Of a DNA stretch of 6,390 bases, positions 5,787-6,390 are shown one piece after another (the stretch's first letter is position 1; each line of letters begins with the position of its first letter). Origin of the DNA: Nocardioidaceae bacterium (GTDB taxonomy: Bacteria > Actinomycetota > Actinomycetes > Propionibacteriales > Nocardioidaceae); assembly GCA_013696015.1 (NCBI GenBank), contig JACCZI010000178.1, positions 1 through 6,390 of the forward strand, in the 5' to 3' direction. A program made the translations under genes and the position numbers. Under the pieces are notes generated by a model. It saw nothing but the letters and a program-made list of their open reading frames with translations, searched no databases and was not told the DNA's origin.

Positions 5787-6390
5787 CAGCCGAAGGTGGC
5801 GAGGACCTCGTCGTCGGCGTCGAAGTTAGTGAACACGTTCTGCACGTCGTCGGAGTCCTCGAGCGCATCGACCAGCCGGAGCACCAGCCGCGCCGCGTCG
5901 GCGTCTACGTCGACAGTCACCGACGGGACGAACGACACCTCGGCGGACTCGTAGTCCAGTCCGGTCGCCTGCAGCGCACTGCGTACCGTGACGAGGTCGC
6001 CGGCCTCACAGATGACCTCGAATGTGTCGCCGAGGTCGTTGACCTCCTCGGCACCGGCATCTAGGACCGCCGCGAGCACGTCGTCCTCGCCCAGCCGAGC
6101 CGCGTCCTGCTCCCGCGGCACCAGCACGACGCCCTTGCGCGAGAACAGGTACGACACCGATCCCGGGTCGGCGAGCGAGCCGCCGTTGCGCGTCATCGCG
6201 GTCCGGACCTCGCCCGCGGCACGGTTGCGGTTGTCGGTGAGGCACTCGATCAGGAACGCCACCCCGCTCGGGCCGTAGCCCTCGTACATGATCGTCTCGT
6301 ACGCGGCACCGCCCGCCTCCAGACCGGCCCCCCGCTTGAGCGCCCGGTCGATGTTGTCGTTGGGAACCGAGGACTTCTTGGCCTTCTGGA
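5786..6390 (-). CDS. yebC: YebC/PmpR/TACO1 family protein (N-terminus outside window)
   Basis: Two hundred residues are visible, out of about 250 usual for the family; roughly the first 50 lie beyond the right edge. The visible part opens with QKAKKSSVPNDNIDRALKRG, a family hallmark. It continues with YEGYGPSGVAFLIECLTDNRNR, the AMTRNGGSLADPGSVSYLFSRKG stretch, and the acidic C-terminal part VNDLGDTFEVICE through LVDALEDSDDVQNVFTNFD, ending ATFG. Members were first described as DNA-binding regulators (PmpR); mitochondrial TACO1 and some bacterial members act in translation, apparently at hard-to-translate sequences. Which role applies here cannot be read from the sequence. It sits immediately upstream of ruvC, its usual neighbour in bacteria, but a hairpin at its stop and a separate SOS promoter for ruvC suggest it is not simply part of the repair operon. 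Confidence 0.96.
   Translation of the reverse strand, partial: QKAKKSSVPNDNIDRALKRGAGLEAGGAAYETIMYEGYGPSGVAFLIECLTDNRNRAAGEVRTAMTRNGGSLADPGSVSYLFSRKGVVLVPREQDAARLGEDDVLAAVLDAGAEEVNDLGDTFEVICEAGDLVTVRSALQATGLDYESAEVSFVPSVTVDVDADAARLVLRLVDALEDSDDVQNVFTNFDADDEVLATFG

Noticed and set aside
5831..5840. GAACACGTTC inside yebC as a second SOS box
   Set aside because: The half-sites are separated by 2 bp instead of 4 and the flanking C/G pair is missing, so it does not fit the LexA consensus; it also lies inside coding sequence.
4859..6064. A 401-codon open frame on the plus strand across ruvC and into yebC
   Set aside because: It runs antisense through ruvC, the SOS box and part of yebC, and its product looks like compositional noise with no family motif.
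1..6390. A new defence, mobile or biosynthetic system hidden among these genes
   Set aside because: All seven genes belong to well-known families in their usual actinobacterial order. I saw no transposase, integrase, attachment site, tRNA, toxin-antitoxin pair or unfamiliar open frame, and no sharp change in base composition.

Overview
The window is a GC-rich piece of chromosome, all of it coded on the minus strand, and almost certainly comes from an actinomycete (Actinomycetota). The clues are the GTG starts, the actinobacterial form of SecD (TADSF-type motif, long variable first extracytoplasmic domain), an SOS box of the CGAAC-N4-GTTCG type, and the gene order yebC, ruvC, ruvA, ruvB, yajC, secD, secF. 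That order is the standard actinobacterial one. I cannot name the genus from sequence alone.

Layout in the direction of transcription (high to low coordinates): yebC enters from the right edge without its N-terminus and stops at 5786. A 292 bp gap follows, with a hairpin at the yebC stop, a pair of 10 bp direct repeats, and then a compact control region: a -10 hexamer, a palindromic LexA/SOS box and a strong ribosome binding site. ruvC, ruvA and ruvB follow with overlapping or nearly touching ends (5493 to 3312). A 102 bp gap carries an inverted repeat and a good -10 hexamer (TACAAT). Next come yajC and, 57 bp further on, secD. secF overlaps the secD stop by one base and runs off the left edge at about its expected full length.

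Two functional modules sit end to end. RuvA, RuvB and RuvC process Holliday junctions: RuvA binds the four-way junction, RuvB is the AAA+ motor that drives branch migration, and RuvC cuts the junction. The SOS box indicates induction by DNA damage. YajC, SecD and SecF form the membrane complex that helps SecYEG complete protein export using the proton gradient. The candidate promoter before yajC would let the export genes be expressed without the DNA-damage signal.

I found no undescribed biological system here; this is a conserved housekeeping region. The points most worth a second look are the SOS box that overlaps the likely ruvC transcription start, nine 12 bp tandem units inside secD that encode a K/Q-P-S/T-D linker, the possible separate promoter for yajC-secDF, and unexplained repeats in the yebC-ruvC gap. 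Every long plus-strand open frame is an antisense shadow of these genes.
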